Origin: a virus
Length of the DNA stretch: 28,174 nt
IMG/VR virus record: IMGVR_UViG_3300042691_002536
Coordinates: 1-28,174 of that record
Strand: one strand, 5' to 3'
The translations under genes and the position numbers were made by a program. Of the stretch, positions 5,726 to 13,374 are shown piece after piece. The notes under the pieces were generated by a model. The model ran no database searches and was not told the origin of the DNA. It saw only the letters and a list, made by a program, of their open reading frames with translations. Every line of letters starts with the position of its first letter. Position 1 is the first letter of the stretch.

Positions 5726-6430
5726 TTATGCCCACTTGAGATCAGGTGGCAAGTTGGGACCTGCACGACCGCCAACCTGTTGATAAGGAGCGGCACCGGT
5801 TCTTGCAACCAACACAGAAACACTGGCTGGACTGTTGCCTCCCAATGCCACATGAACCCAACGTCCTTCATAGATCAATTGACTAAACGGTCCCACATTG
5901 TTTTTGCCAATATACTTAAACAAGTCTTTGGCTTTTTCTGCAGGATCACCTTGTCCTAAAATTTGAATGTCTGTTGCACGGCCACATGGGTGATCACCAA
6001 TGCTGTTTTTAGCACCCAATGATCTATCAAACGCAGGTGTTCTATATCCTGAACTAATGGTAATTTTAAAACCTGCGTCAATCAATGGATCCAATACATT
6101 CTGACAAATTTTTTGCCAGTTACAGGCAATTTGAGTCACTGACAGGTTGGCGTCAGGATTAGCCACCGGCTTATACTTCATCTGAGAAAATTTAAAGTAT
6201 TTGCTACAGGGTTTGTCCCACATGGAATCGTCATAGTTCTCACAGCCTTCGGGCGGAGAAGGTTGTTCTTGTGGCGGTGGGGGTGCTGTGCCTTCTCCAC
6301 TGCCAGGACCCATGGACGCCTGCATGTCGGCTTTGGCCGCTTGATGACCTGCTGGTGTATCTAGGTAATATTTTAATCCGCTGGGTGTAACTGCTACGCC
6401 GCCGCGGCCTTCTACTGGTTTATCGCACAT
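5726..6430 (-). CDS. M15-family zinc peptidase, virion-associated endolysin type
   Basis: 234 aa. Residues 1-62 are a low-complexity Gly/Pro-rich region with PPPPQEQPSPP. The catalytic domain follows: ISSGYRTPAFDR (125-136), SIGDHPCGRATDIQ (143-156) and GRWVHVAL (189-196). These match the M15 D-Ala-D-Ala peptidase pattern, with zinc ligands H147, D154 and H193. Such enzymes cut peptidoglycan stem peptides. Position between a PAAR gene and a likely baseplate gene suggests cell-wall penetration at infection more than late lysis, though a lysis role is not excluded. There is no signal peptide. The ATG at 6430 has no strong Shine-Dalgarno and sits just below a terminator-like hairpin that carries a late promoter box. 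Confidence 0.85.
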   Translation of the reverse strand: MCDKPVEGRGGVAVTPSGLKYYLDTPAGHQAAKADMQASMGPGSGEGTAPPPPQEQPSPPEGCENYDDSMWDKPCSKYFKFSQMKYKPVANPDANLSVTQIACNWQKICQNVLDPLIDAGFKITISSGYRTPAFDRSLGAKNSIGDHPCGRATDIQILGQGDPAEKAKDLFKYIGKNNVGPFSQLIYEGRWVHVALGGNSPASVSVLVARTGAAPYQQVGGRAGPNLPPDLKWA

Positions 6431-6432
6431 GT

Positions 6433-6458
6433 AAAAATAGCCCTCTCAAGGGCTATTT
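6433..6458 (-). terminator. Intrinsic terminator upstream of the M15 peptidase gene
   Basis: A perfect 10-bp stem AAATAGCCCT / AGGGCTATTT with loop CTCA (6435-6458) is followed on the minus strand by TTTAC, giving a run of five T including the stem end. It lies between the stop of the 167-aa gene and the peptidase ATG. Confidence 0.65.
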
Positions 6459-6461
6459 ATT
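6454..6461 (-). promoter_or_regulatory. Late promoter-like box overlapping the terminator stem
   Basis: Minus strand AATAAATA, 7 of 8 matches to TATAAATA. A start about 6 nt downstream would fall in the hairpin loop, so new transcripts would lack the stem. Their leader would contain GAGAGGG about 10 nt before the ATG. Confidence 0.45.
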
Positions 6462-6477
6462 TGTTATGAACCTATTT

Positions 6478-6981
6478 TTATTCTTCATCATCCCTGTCAA
6501 TCAATTCCATGACTTGATCAGGGCTTCCGGGATCTGTGACTTTAACAAGCACCATACCAAGATCATACTCAACATAACTGCATAAATGCTTGCTATAAAG
6601 TGTTGCACACTCGAGAGTATCGCTGGTTAATAAGCCTGTGGATATATCGTAACTTCCGCGGGCTTGTGCTAGTTGTTGACCACGGCTACCACCAATTAAC
6701 AACGGGCCCTGGGCATAACCAGAAAAGCCAAATCCATTAAATCGAAGATTGTAGCCGTATGACGTTGCAAGTTCTCGCTCTGTGTCATTGGTAGGGTAAT
6801 AAAGACGTTCGTGTGCCTGGGCTCTTGTTATAGGCCCAAGATTCGATTCGCCAACAATAGCCATCAAGTCATTTTGTGCTTGGGTTCTGGCGCGGTTAAC
6901 TTCCAATACCCAAGGTGGCATATTGTCTTCGAATTCTTCTAGTTGCTGATCGGCATCAAATTCATCATTAGTTTCAGGCAT
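6478..6981 (-). CDS. Acidic protein of the PAAR/peptidase cassette, unknown function
   Basis: 167 aa. The ends are very acidic (NDEFDADQQLEEFEDN at the start, DRDDEE at the stop). The middle contains AQAHERLYYPTNDTERELATSYGYNLRFNGFGFSGYAQGPLLIGG, a Tyr/Gly-rich stretch with no recognised domain. GGAG lies 7 nt before the ATG, and the start overlaps the PAAR gene by 8 nt. Its place between the PAAR tip protein and the M15 peptidase suggests a virion or assembly role in the same structure. Function is not known. Confidence 0.65.
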   Translation of the reverse strand: MPETNDEFDADQQLEEFEDNMPPWVLEVNRARTQAQNDLMAIVGESNLGPITRAQAHERLYYPTNDTERELATSYGYNLRFNGFGFSGYAQGPLLIGGSRGQQLAQARGSYDISTGLLTSDTLECATLYSKHLCSYVEYDLGMVLVKVTDPGSPDQVMELIDRDDEE

Positions 6982-7681
6982 TGTCTACTCCAAAAGGTAA
7001 TCTAGGCCATGGTGGGTATTTTTCTTTCATGGCTGGTGCATTTAATATTCTATCTAAATAATTTGCATGAAGATTTTTAGCATCTTGTTCAGTGAAATTA
7101 AAGTTAGCGGCTGTTGATACAGTAAATGCCGCGGTTGCTGGAATGGCGGCTACAGTGGTGGCACTGGACCCAAACGGCAGTGACGAGTATCTACCGGCAA
7201 CACCAGAATCCAATGCGGCGGATGTTACTGCTCTGCCTAGAGCCACTGATGCGGCCGCCAATGTTTCTTGACTGATGTTTGGTGGTCCAACAACAGGTGT
7301 TGAAGGTGTAACGCTGGCGTCGCTATTGTTGCCTGCACCTGCTCCACCACCTGCACCTGCTCCACCACCTGCACCTGCTCCACCACCTACGGCACCAGGA
7401 GCAGAGCCGCCGCCCACATTGGTATCTCCAACAAATACATTAGGGCTACCTTCGGCTCTAACACTACCCAACTCGTCTTCGTCGCCCTGACGATTTACTG
7501 GTATGCCTTCTATATAAACAGTCAAGCATCCATTGGCTGTTAGGTCATCGTCATCATCTTCAATGATACTGCCGTCCACAGACACAGGCAAGTTGTTGGC
7601 AAATACAGTAGTTTGAATTACTTCTGTAATTTCGCCATCATCATCGCTGAGATCACCCAATCTATGGACGGGTCTTGTCAT
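6974..7681 (-). CDS. PAAR-domain spike-tip protein with Gly/Ala repeat linker
   Basis: 235 aa. Residues 1 to about 90 read as a PAAR domain: PVHRLGDLSDDDGEI, then VFANNLPVSVDGSII, CLTVYIEGIPVNRQGDED and SPNVFVGDTNV, with the repeated short beta strands typical of PAAR. PAAR proteins cap the central spike of T4-like tails (gp5.4) and type VI secretion needles. A flexible (GGAGAG)n linker follows, encoded by an exact 18-bp tandem repeat. The C-terminal 100 residues are Ala-rich and end in a segment (NLHANYLDRILNAPAMKEKYPPWPRLPFG) that may dock another baseplate protein. It overlaps the preceding gene by 4 nt and the next by 8 nt. Confidence 0.8.
   Translation of the reverse strand: MTRPVHRLGDLSDDDGEITEVIQTTVFANNLPVSVDGSIIEDDDDDLTANGCLTVYIEGIPVNRQGDEDELGSVRAEGSPNVFVGDTNVGGGSAPGAVGGGAGAGGGAGAGGGAGAGNNSDASVTPSTPVVGPPNISQETLAAASVALGRAVTSAALDSGVAGRYSSLPFGSSATTVAAIPATAAFTVSTAANFNFTEQDAKNLHANYLDRILNAPAMKEKYPPWPRLPFGVDNA
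7332..7385. repeat. Three perfect 18-bp tandem repeats inside the PAAR gene
   Basis: CCTGCACCTGCTCCACCA is repeated exactly three times, in frame, and encodes the Gly/Ala linker of the PAAR protein. Identity at synonymous positions suggests recent slippage expansion. Confidence 0.9.
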
Positions 7682-7995
7682 AACTGAAAGCCTGAGGGTG
7701 CTACTTGAATGCCACTGAGTGCAGATGTGTATTGATCCGCCAGCGGCTTGTCCGTGGATGCAATCATTACTACCAAATTAGCATTGAGTTTGATATTCTT
7801 GGTTGCATCAGGGGTTACAGTCATAAAATAAGGCATCAATGCAGGAGCACCCTTAGGACCCATTTGCAGAACAACAGGACGATCAATAATGACCTTACCT
7901 GATTCTTCGCCTAGGTATCTTGCAATAACTTCCTCGCCGTTACTGAGTTTGATTGATACTACATCGCCTTCTTTGTAGGGTATCGAAATTAACAT
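7678..7995 (-). CDS. Small conserved beta-barrel protein (Sm/SH3-like), PAAR-adjacent
   Basis: 105 aa from the ATG at 7995, chosen because AAGGA lies 5 nt upstream; a GTG one codon earlier is too close to that site. EGDVVSIKLSNGEEVIARYLGEESGKVIIDRPVVLQM reads as a series of short strands with the G-E-E-V-x-A-x-Y turn seen in small Sm-like or SH3-like barrels. The rest (PYFMTVTPDATKNIKLNANLVVMIASTDKPLADQY) is amphipathic. The start is just below the nrdB stop and the gene overlaps the PAAR gene by 4 nt. Similar small proteins are found in aquatic T4-like phages. Function unknown. Confidence 0.65.
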   Translation of the reverse strand: MLISIPYKEGDVVSIKLSNGEEVIARYLGEESGKVIIDRPVVLQMGPKGAPALMPYFMTVTPDATKNIKLNANLVVMIASTDKPLADQYTSALSGIQVAPSGFQL

Positions 7996-8004
7996 CACTA
8001 TCCT

Positions 8005-9105
8005 TTATAGTTTAAAGCCAGCAAAGGTGTCTTTGCTTACGTCTTGTTTGATACCACCAATCACATAACTTTCAATTTCAGTTTCCTGTGGTGCTACCTG
8101 CAGACCCTTTGAACTGAGCCAGTGTTGTGTCCAAGGCAACGGATTATCGTTGGCACTTTGTTCATAGCGGGCTTCTTGACCCAGACCCTTAAGGCGTTTG
8201 TTGGCAATGTGCTCAATAAACTTGTGCAACAACTTTTCGTTCAGACCCACAATGGCTCCGTGGCTGAACAAGTAATTAGCCCACTCTTTTTCTTCGTCAA
8301 CCACCGTATCATATATTTCGCCAATCATATAGGAGTTTTCGTTGACAATTTCAGTCATCTCAGGATCATCACCGCGTTGCCAATTCTTGATGATGTGGCT
8401 GGTAATGCTGAGGTGTTGACTTTCATCTCTAGCAATCAGGCTGATAATCTTGGCTGAGCCTTCCATCTTTTTCAACTCGCCAAAGGCAAATGAGCAGGCA
8501 AATGAAACATAAAAACGAAGTGCTTCAAGTGCATTGACATTGACCATAGCAAGGAACAGTTTCTTCTTAATGTCTCGGATATCGCCTTTGCCTGTGACTT
8601 CGTATTGTTGTGCGGCGTCAATGAAGTCATCATATGCGCGAGTCACACTCTTGGCACGAGCCACAATCTTTTCATCGTCGAGGATTGTGTCAAACACTTC
8701 TGAGGGATTTGAATATACGTTCTTGATGATGTGAGTATAACTGCGACTGTGGATAGTTTCAAAGAATTGCCAGGTGTTCATGCAACCTTCCAACTCAGGC
8801 AATGAGCAGTAGGGCATGAAGGCCATGGCAGGGCCGCGACCTTGCACAGAGTCCAAAAGAATCTGATACTTGAGATTGGAAGTGAAGATAAACTTTTGTT
8901 CTTCACGGAAGTCAAGATAGTCACTGCGATCCTTTTGCAATGATACTTCTTCGGGACGCCAGAAATAGCCCAACTGTGTTTGTGTTAGTTTATCAAACAC
9001 AGGATACTTGAAGGTGTCAAATCGTTGGGCATTTAGAGCCTCTCCAAAGAACATAGGTTGTTTGGTGAAGTCGACTTTGAGTTGATTGAATACAGTAGCA
9101 GTCAT
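8005..9105 (-). CDS. nrdB: Ribonucleotide reductase class Ia, beta subunit
   Basis: 366 aa, close to the E. coli NrdB length. It holds the diiron-tyrosyl radical cofactor that starts ribonucleotide reduction in NrdA. Ligands are visible in register: D85 (ILLDS), E116 and H119 (FETIHSRSY), radical tyrosine Y123, E194 (NALEAL), and E228/H231 (ARDESQHL). The C-terminus (SKDTFAGFKL) resembles the tail that docks into the alpha subunit. It follows nrdA by 12 nt in the same operon, giving the phage its own dNTP supply. Start at the only early ATG; the upstream AAGAAA is a weak ribosome site. Confidence 0.97.
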   Translation of the reverse strand: MTATVFNQLKVDFTKQPMFFGEALNAQRFDTFKYPVFDKLTQTQLGYFWRPEEVSLQKDRSDYLDFREEQKFIFTSNLKYQILLDSVQGRGPAMAFMPYCSLPELEGCMNTWQFFETIHSRSYTHIIKNVYSNPSEVFDTILDDEKIVARAKSVTRAYDDFIDAAQQYEVTGKGDIRDIKKKLFLAMVNVNALEALRFYVSFACSFAFGELKKMEGSAKIISLIARDESQHLSITSHIIKNWQRGDDPEMTEIVNENSYMIGEIYDTVVDEEKEWANYLFSHGAIVGLNEKLLHKFIEHIANKRLKGLGQEARYEQSANDNPLPWTQHWLSSKGLQVAPQETEIESYVIGGIKQDVSKDTFAGFKL

Positions 9106-9117
9106 GAGTTTTTCTTT

Positions 9118-11454
9118 TTAAATGGTGCAGGCTTCGCAGGCTTCTGCGTCGTCGGCTGGTTGAGGAACTACAGGCTGAACCATCTCAGTGGCGGCCACGA
9201 TGTTGTCTTCGTCTTCACCCTTGGCATCATAGGTGTTGTGGTAGTATGAAGTCTTCCAACCATACTTGTAGGTAGTGAGCAAGTCTTTGAACATCACACT
9301 CATTGGCACTTCACCATTTTCATAGTGTTTGGGATTGTAACTCCAATTGCCTGATATGGCTTGATCAAAATACTTTTGCATGGCCGCTACAATACGAATG
9401 TAGCCTTCATTGACTCCTTCATCCCAAAGGAATGTGTAGGCATTTTTGAGACTACCATACTGTGGAACAATCTGCTTGAGTGGACCCTTCTTGGATTTCT
9501 TGGTGCTCATGTATGCACGGGGAGGCTCAATGCCGTTGGTTTCGTTTGAAACCACACTACTAGACTCACTGGGCATCTGTGCTGATAGTGTGCTGTGGCG
9601 CATGCCGTGCGCCAAGACTTCCCGGCGTAGTGCTTCCCAGTCATAGTGTAGATCTGTTCCCAGGAACTCGTCAACATCATGCTTATAGGTATCCACAGGC
9701 AAAATACCCTGTGCATATTTGGTTCTGTCAAATGCCGAACAACGACCTTTTTCTTGAGCCAACTGAACACTGGCGCGAATCAAGTAATACTGAAATGCTT
9801 CTGTCAAACGATTCACTGCCTGTGAGGCTTCTACATCACGGTAGTGTAGGTTCTTCTTGGCAAGGTAGTGTGCTAGGCCAATATAGCCAATGCCGAGACT
9901 GCGGCGAGCCTTGGTAGACAACTCTGCGGCGATCACAGGATAACGCTGATAGTCAATGATCTCGTCCAAGGCACGAACAGCGAGATCGCACAGGGTCTTG
10001 AGATCATCCAGTTCACGCAGATTGCCTACATTGATGGCTGACAGGATGCAAAGAGCAATTTCGCCTTTGCTGTCATCGAGTGTTTGGATTGGATCTGTAG
10101 GTAGTGTAATCTCTTGGCAGAGATTGCTCATCTTCACGGAATCTTGGAAACTGCTGTGGCTGTTGCAGTGGTCGATGTTCATGATGTAGATGCGACCAGT
10201 TTCTGCACGTTCTTTTAACAGGTTAGTAAACAACTCCATGGCTGGAACTGTCTTCTTGGAAATAGACTTGTCGTTTTCATAGCGAAGGTAGAGTTCGTCA
10301 AATTGATCGTTGTTGCCAAATGCTTCGTATAGTCCAGGAGTGTCGTGGGGTGAGAATAAGGTGATGTTGGCTCCGGCCAGGAGACGTTCGTAAAACAGTT
10401 TAGAAATTTGAATTGAGTAATCTAGTTTACGCACACGATTGTCTTCGGTGCCTTTGTTGTTCTTTAGCACCAGAACGTCTTCGATTTCTCTGTGCCAAAT
10501 TGGAAAGTGAACAGTGGCAGAGCCGCCACGCACACCGTTTTGTGTGCAACTGCGAACTACACTTTCAAAGACTTTGAGAAAGGGAATAACACCTGTGTGT
10601 GCCACTTCACCGCCACGAATCTTAGATCCAATGGCACGAATACGACCCACATTCAAGCCAATGCCTGCACGTTGAGCAATGTAGTAGCCAACGGCGGAAC
10701 TGCTGTTGAAGATTGAAGGAAGTGTGTCGTCGACATCTACAAGAACGCAACTGGCAAACTGTCGAATTGGTGTGCGGACACCCGACATCACAGGCGTAGG
10801 AATATTGATCTTGAAAGTAGAAATGGCGTCGTAGTATTTGCGAACATAACTCATGCGAGTATCCTTTGGATACTGTGCAAATAGAGTAGCGGCAATCAAC
10901 ATATACATGTATTGTGGCGTTTCAAAAATACGACCACTGCTACGATCCTGCACCAGATACTTGTCTACCACTTGGCGCATACCTGCATAGGTAAAGTCTA
11001 GGTCTCTGTGATGGTTGATCCACACATCCAATTGGCGCCATTCATCTTCGTTATAGTAGTTTACAACTTCAGCATCATATACTCCGCGCTCAACATTCTT
11101 GGCGACCAAATTAGATAGAGGAATGTAATCAAATTGACCAAACACATCTTTGCGTAGCCCGTAGAGCAAGAGTCTAGCGGCCGCATACTGATAGTTGGGC
11201 TTTTCCAAACTGATCAAATCGCTGGCGCTACGAATAAGAATCTCTTGGATTTCGGCTGTGGTAATGCCATCACGGAACTGCAGATCCGCATTCATTTCAA
11301 TTTGGCTGACAGAAACACCAGCAAGGCCTTCACAGGCTTCTTCAACCATTAGGTGAATCTTGTTGATGTCTAGAGGCTCTCGTCTACCGTCTCTTTTTAC
11401 TACACTAATTGTGGATTTCATTGTTTTTTCTTTTTCTGCTAATAAGTTGTTCAC
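9118..11454 (-). CDS. nrdA: Ribonucleotide reductase class Ia, alpha (catalytic) subunit
   Basis: 778 aa. It reduces NDPs to dNDPs using the NrdB radical. An N-terminal ATP cone is visible (VVKRDGRREPLDINKIHLMVEEA). Active-site landmarks are FASCVLVD (C236), MSNLCQEI (the N-x-C-x-E radical site) and ALCILSAIN (the second redox cysteine). The tail CEACTI supplies the thioredoxin-reduced pair. No intron or intein interrupts it. I chose the GTG start at 11454 because AAGGGG lies 6 nt upstream. The ATG at 11421 (MKSTISVVKRDG) aligns better with the E. coli N-terminus but has only a weak purine stretch, so it remains an alternative. Confidence 0.97.
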   Translation of the reverse strand: MNNLLAEKEKTMKSTISVVKRDGRREPLDINKIHLMVEEACEGLAGVSVSQIEMNADLQFRDGITTAEIQEILIRSASDLISLEKPNYQYAAARLLLYGLRKDVFGQFDYIPLSNLVAKNVERGVYDAEVVNYYNEDEWRQLDVWINHHRDLDFTYAGMRQVVDKYLVQDRSSGRIFETPQYMYMLIAATLFAQYPKDTRMSYVRKYYDAISTFKINIPTPVMSGVRTPIRQFASCVLVDVDDTLPSIFNSSSAVGYYIAQRAGIGLNVGRIRAIGSKIRGGEVAHTGVIPFLKVFESVVRSCTQNGVRGGSATVHFPIWHREIEDVLVLKNNKGTEDNRVRKLDYSIQISKLFYERLLAGANITLFSPHDTPGLYEAFGNNDQFDELYLRYENDKSISKKTVPAMELFTNLLKERAETGRIYIMNIDHCNSHSSFQDSVKMSNLCQEITLPTDPIQTLDDSKGEIALCILSAINVGNLRELDDLKTLCDLAVRALDEIIDYQRYPVIAAELSTKARRSLGIGYIGLAHYLAKKNLHYRDVEASQAVNRLTEAFQYYLIRASVQLAQEKGRCSAFDRTKYAQGILPVDTYKHDVDEFLGTDLHYDWEALRREVLAHGMRHSTLSAQMPSESSSVVSNETNGIEPPRAYMSTKKSKKGPLKQIVPQYGSLKNAYTFLWDEGVNEGYIRIVAAMQKYFDQAISGNWSYNPKHYENGEVPMSVMFKDLLTTYKYGWKTSYYHNTYDAKGEDEDNIVAATEMVQPVVPQPADDAEACEACTI

Positions 11455-11509
11455 TGCTGGCCCCTTGTTAAAGATAGATTACTTAACCTGGGTCCCTGGC
11501 ACAATATGT

Positions 11510-11959
11510 TTACACTTTAACCAGTCTAGCAAGGTCGCTAGGGTGCCATATGCGAAGCATCTGCATCCTAGTTGAATCTATATCAATGACCTCGCCATCG
11601 TAGTAATTTAACACTTTTTTGTCTGGCGTTACAACCAATAACTTTGTTTCAGGATAATCCTGTAGTTGACACAGAACCAAGTCACAATCTTGGCCTATCA
11701 ATACCAAAGTGTAAAATATGCCCAGGCCTTGTGCAGAACCGCAGAACTCTCCATGTCCTACCAGTTCCCAAGGATTAGGCCAAGTTTCTTCGCGCCAAGG
11801 ATCTATGGCCTTGTTTACCAGTGGAACAAACTTCCACCATCTTGCGATTTCATTCAAGGCGTCAATGTTGTTAGATTGGTTTAACTGTTGACGCCAATCG
11901 CGCCAGATCAATAATCTGGTCTGCTTGTCAGTGAACCAATGCTCCATATCGTGTTGCAT
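11510..11959 (-). CDS. Unknown protein upstream of nrdA
   Basis: 149 aa from ATG 11959. Trp-rich (HWFTDKQTRLLIWRDWRQQL, WREETWPNPWELV), then GHGEFCGSAQGLGIFYTLVLIG, LVLCQLQDYPETKLLVVTPDKKVLNYYDGEVI and a C-terminal LRIWHPSDLARLVKV. No known family is recognised; the second half looks alpha/beta. It lies between the exonuclease and nrdA, so a link to nucleotide supply is possible. An AATAAATA late-type box ends 7 nt before the ATG, which would give an almost leaderless transcript; AGG 5-6 nt upstream is the only ribosome-site remnant. Confidence 0.65.
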   Translation of the reverse strand: MQHDMEHWFTDKQTRLLIWRDWRQQLNQSNNIDALNEIARWWKFVPLVNKAIDPWREETWPNPWELVGHGEFCGSAQGLGIFYTLVLIGQDCDLVLCQLQDYPETKLLVVTPDKKVLNYYDGEVIDIDSTRMQMLRIWHPSDLARLVKV

Positions 11960-11966
11960 CAATACC

Positions 11967-11974
11967 TATTTATT
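11967..11974 (-). promoter_or_regulatory. Late promoter-like box before the Trp-rich unknown gene
   Basis: Minus strand AATAAATA, 7 of 8 to the T4 late box, overlapping the exonuclease stop codon. The ATG is 7 nt downstream. Confidence 0.4.
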
Positions 11975-12653
11975 TTGATTGGTAATACTGTTCTACACGT
12001 TGCAACCACAGTTCGGTATAATGATCAAATTCCGTGCCTTCTATGATAAACTCTTGATAGATGTTGTCTGCTGAGCACATGAAAATCACGCCCTTGCGGA
12101 TTGTGGTTCCCCAGACTTCATTGTGTGCTAATGCGTATGCGGCAGTCTGCACAAAGTAATCTTCAATCCACTCACGCTTTTTGAGTTTGTTGGTTTGCTT
12201 GTGATCCATAATAGCCTCATCGCCATTGTGGATTCCCACCAGGTCAGTGGTTCCTGCATACAGGCCAGGAAAATACAATTGAACTTCAGTGCCCCAGACT
12301 TCGTTACAGTTCACTAGACCTTGATTGATAATAGTCTGTGCCATTTGGTGGCTTTGTTGACTGTAAGGATTAGATCCTGGTTCACCAGTGGCGCCGGTTA
12401 GAACAAAATTTTCCAGCCACTTGTGCATCCTGGTGCCACGGCTGGCGGCCTCGGTGGTGATTTCTTGGGCCTTGGTCTCACCAACACGGCGCCGCCAGTT
12501 GGCTAGGGCCTGGCGCTTTTCTTCGCTTTTGGTTTTGTCTAAAATTGTAGTAACACTTGGGACACGCGAACCATCAGGTGTTTCGTATAAACGACTGGCA
12601 CCATCAATTCGGTTGAGTTTTTTGTAGTTGAATTTTGGATTATAACTTGGCAT
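11970..12653 (-). CDS. PD-(D/E)XK exonuclease (Cas4/RecB/MGME1-like)
   Basis: 227 aa. Motifs in order: SVTTILDKTKS, then SRGTRMHKWLENF (the R-G-x-x-x-H of RecB-type nucleases). Acidic residues follow near E123 (EVQLYFPGLYAG), D137 (GTTDLVG) and D150-x-K152 (AIMDHKQT), and then Q/Y in YFVQTAAYALAH. This is the PD-(D/E)XK set shared by Cas4, RecB nuclease and mitochondrial MGME1. Related exonucleases are common in aquatic T4-like phages. It probably trims DNA in recombination or degrades host DNA. The start is set at 12653 because a consensus sigma70 promoter places the transcription start at or next to that ATG; an ATG two codons earlier (12659) would lie upstream of it. No Shine-Dalgarno. Confidence 0.85.
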   Translation of the reverse strand: MPSYNPKFNYKKLNRIDGASRLYETPDGSRVPSVTTILDKTKSEEKRQALANWRRRVGETKAQEITTEAASRGTRMHKWLENFVLTGATGEPGSNPYSQQSHQMAQTIINQGLVNCNEVWGTEVQLYFPGLYAGTTDLVGIHNGDEAIMDHKQTNKLKKREWIEDYFVQTAAYALAHNEVWGTTIRKGVIFMCSADNIYQEFIIEGTEFDHYTELWLQRVEQYYQSK

Positions 12654-12661
12654 TGTCATTC

Positions 12662-12690
12662 ATTATACACACGAGTATAAGAAATGTCAA
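12662..12690 (-). promoter_or_regulatory. Perfect-consensus sigma70 promoter of the exonuclease gene
   Basis: Minus strand TTGACA (12690-12685), 17-bp spacer, TATAAT (12667-12662). Both hexamers are perfect. The predicted start, about 7 nt past the -10, is 12655-12653, at the ATG itself. It lies between two minus-strand genes, so it restarts transcription for the exonuclease. Confidence 0.85.
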
Positions 12691-12694
12691 TCAA

Positions 12695-13042
12695 TTACCA
12701 AGCAATAATCCAGGAAAAGGTAGTGTTGGTAGTAGCATTGGTTCTGCGATCAATGGTATAACCTAAATCTGAAAAATAGGTTACAATCTTTTCCATTTGC
12801 AGATACTTTTGACGATCATCTCTGGCGCCTGTCCATACGTCAAAATATTCAGTGGCCATGGCATAACCTGTGTCTGTGAGATTCTTGGCCATGGTAGTGG
12901 TTGATGTTACTGTTACATCAACTGCACCGTCGGCAGTGGCCAATAAAATTTCTTCTTCAAGGTCCCGAATTTCTCGCAACACAGCAAGATCATTGAGTGC
13001 CTTGGCACGAGCCTCTGCGGCTGTTAACATTACGCGACTCAT
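12695..13042 (-). CDS. Conserved small phage protein (YFDVWTG type)
   Basis: 115 aa. An N-terminal helical region (TAAEARAKALNDLAVLREIRDLEEEILLATADG) is followed by TVTSTT. The segment YFDVWTGARDDRQKYLQMEKIVTYFSDLGYTIDRRTNATTNTTFSWIIAW is highly characteristic of a protein family I have seen in many aquatic T4-like phages, usually labelled hypothetical or structural. The start overlaps the stop of the gene before it as ATGA. It ends the long coupled run; the exonuclease promoter follows at once. A virion role is a guess from context. Confidence 0.7.
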   Translation of the reverse strand: MSRVMLTAAEARAKALNDLAVLREIRDLEEEILLATADGAVDVTVTSTTTMAKNLTDTGYAMATEYFDVWTGARDDRQKYLQMEKIVTYFSDLGYTIDRRTNATTNTTFSWIIAW

Positions 13043-13374
13043 AGTCCTAGTGCCTTTCTGGCCTTGTCAATGGCCATGTCTTTGACTTTATTTGCATTTG
13101 ATTCAGAATCTTCTGCACCGGTAGGAATAGTAGTTAACATAACTTCTTTATCATTGACGTCTGAAACCAGATCGGAGTTTTTGTTTTTCAAACCAACAAT
13201 AAAGTCTCTAATACTTGATTCTTGTCCCTGTGCAGAATAGCCTAGTCTAGACAACATACCAACAAGTTCAGCCATTGGTAAATTTGCCTTGCCGTCCATG
13301 TGAGCCTTAACAACTAACATTTTAACGGCGTTGGCAAAATCAGTGTCTACTTGACTAAGTTCACTCAGCGTCAC
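13039..13374 (-). CDS. Unknown helical protein
   Basis: 111 aa. The open frame extends further upstream, but that would overlap the preceding gene by about 100 nt. The GTG at 13374 has GGGAG 7 nt upstream and gives a 14-nt overlap, so it is taken as the start. The product (TLSELSQVDTDFANAVKMLVVKAHMDGKANLPMAELVGMLSRLGYS) is predicted helical, resembling a small DNA-binding or scaffold fold, with an Asp/Asn-rich C-terminal half and a basic end. No family recognised. Confidence 0.65.
   Translation of the reverse strand: MTLSELSQVDTDFANAVKMLVVKAHMDGKANLPMAELVGMLSRLGYSAQGQESSIRDFIVGLKNKNSDLVSDVNDKEVMLTTIPTGAEDSESNANKVKDMAIDKARKALGL

Noticed and set aside
11481-11515. Possible NrdR box (CACAATATG...) before nrdA
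   Set aside because: Only one imperfect half-match. NrdR sites come as two similar boxes near a promoter, which are not seen.
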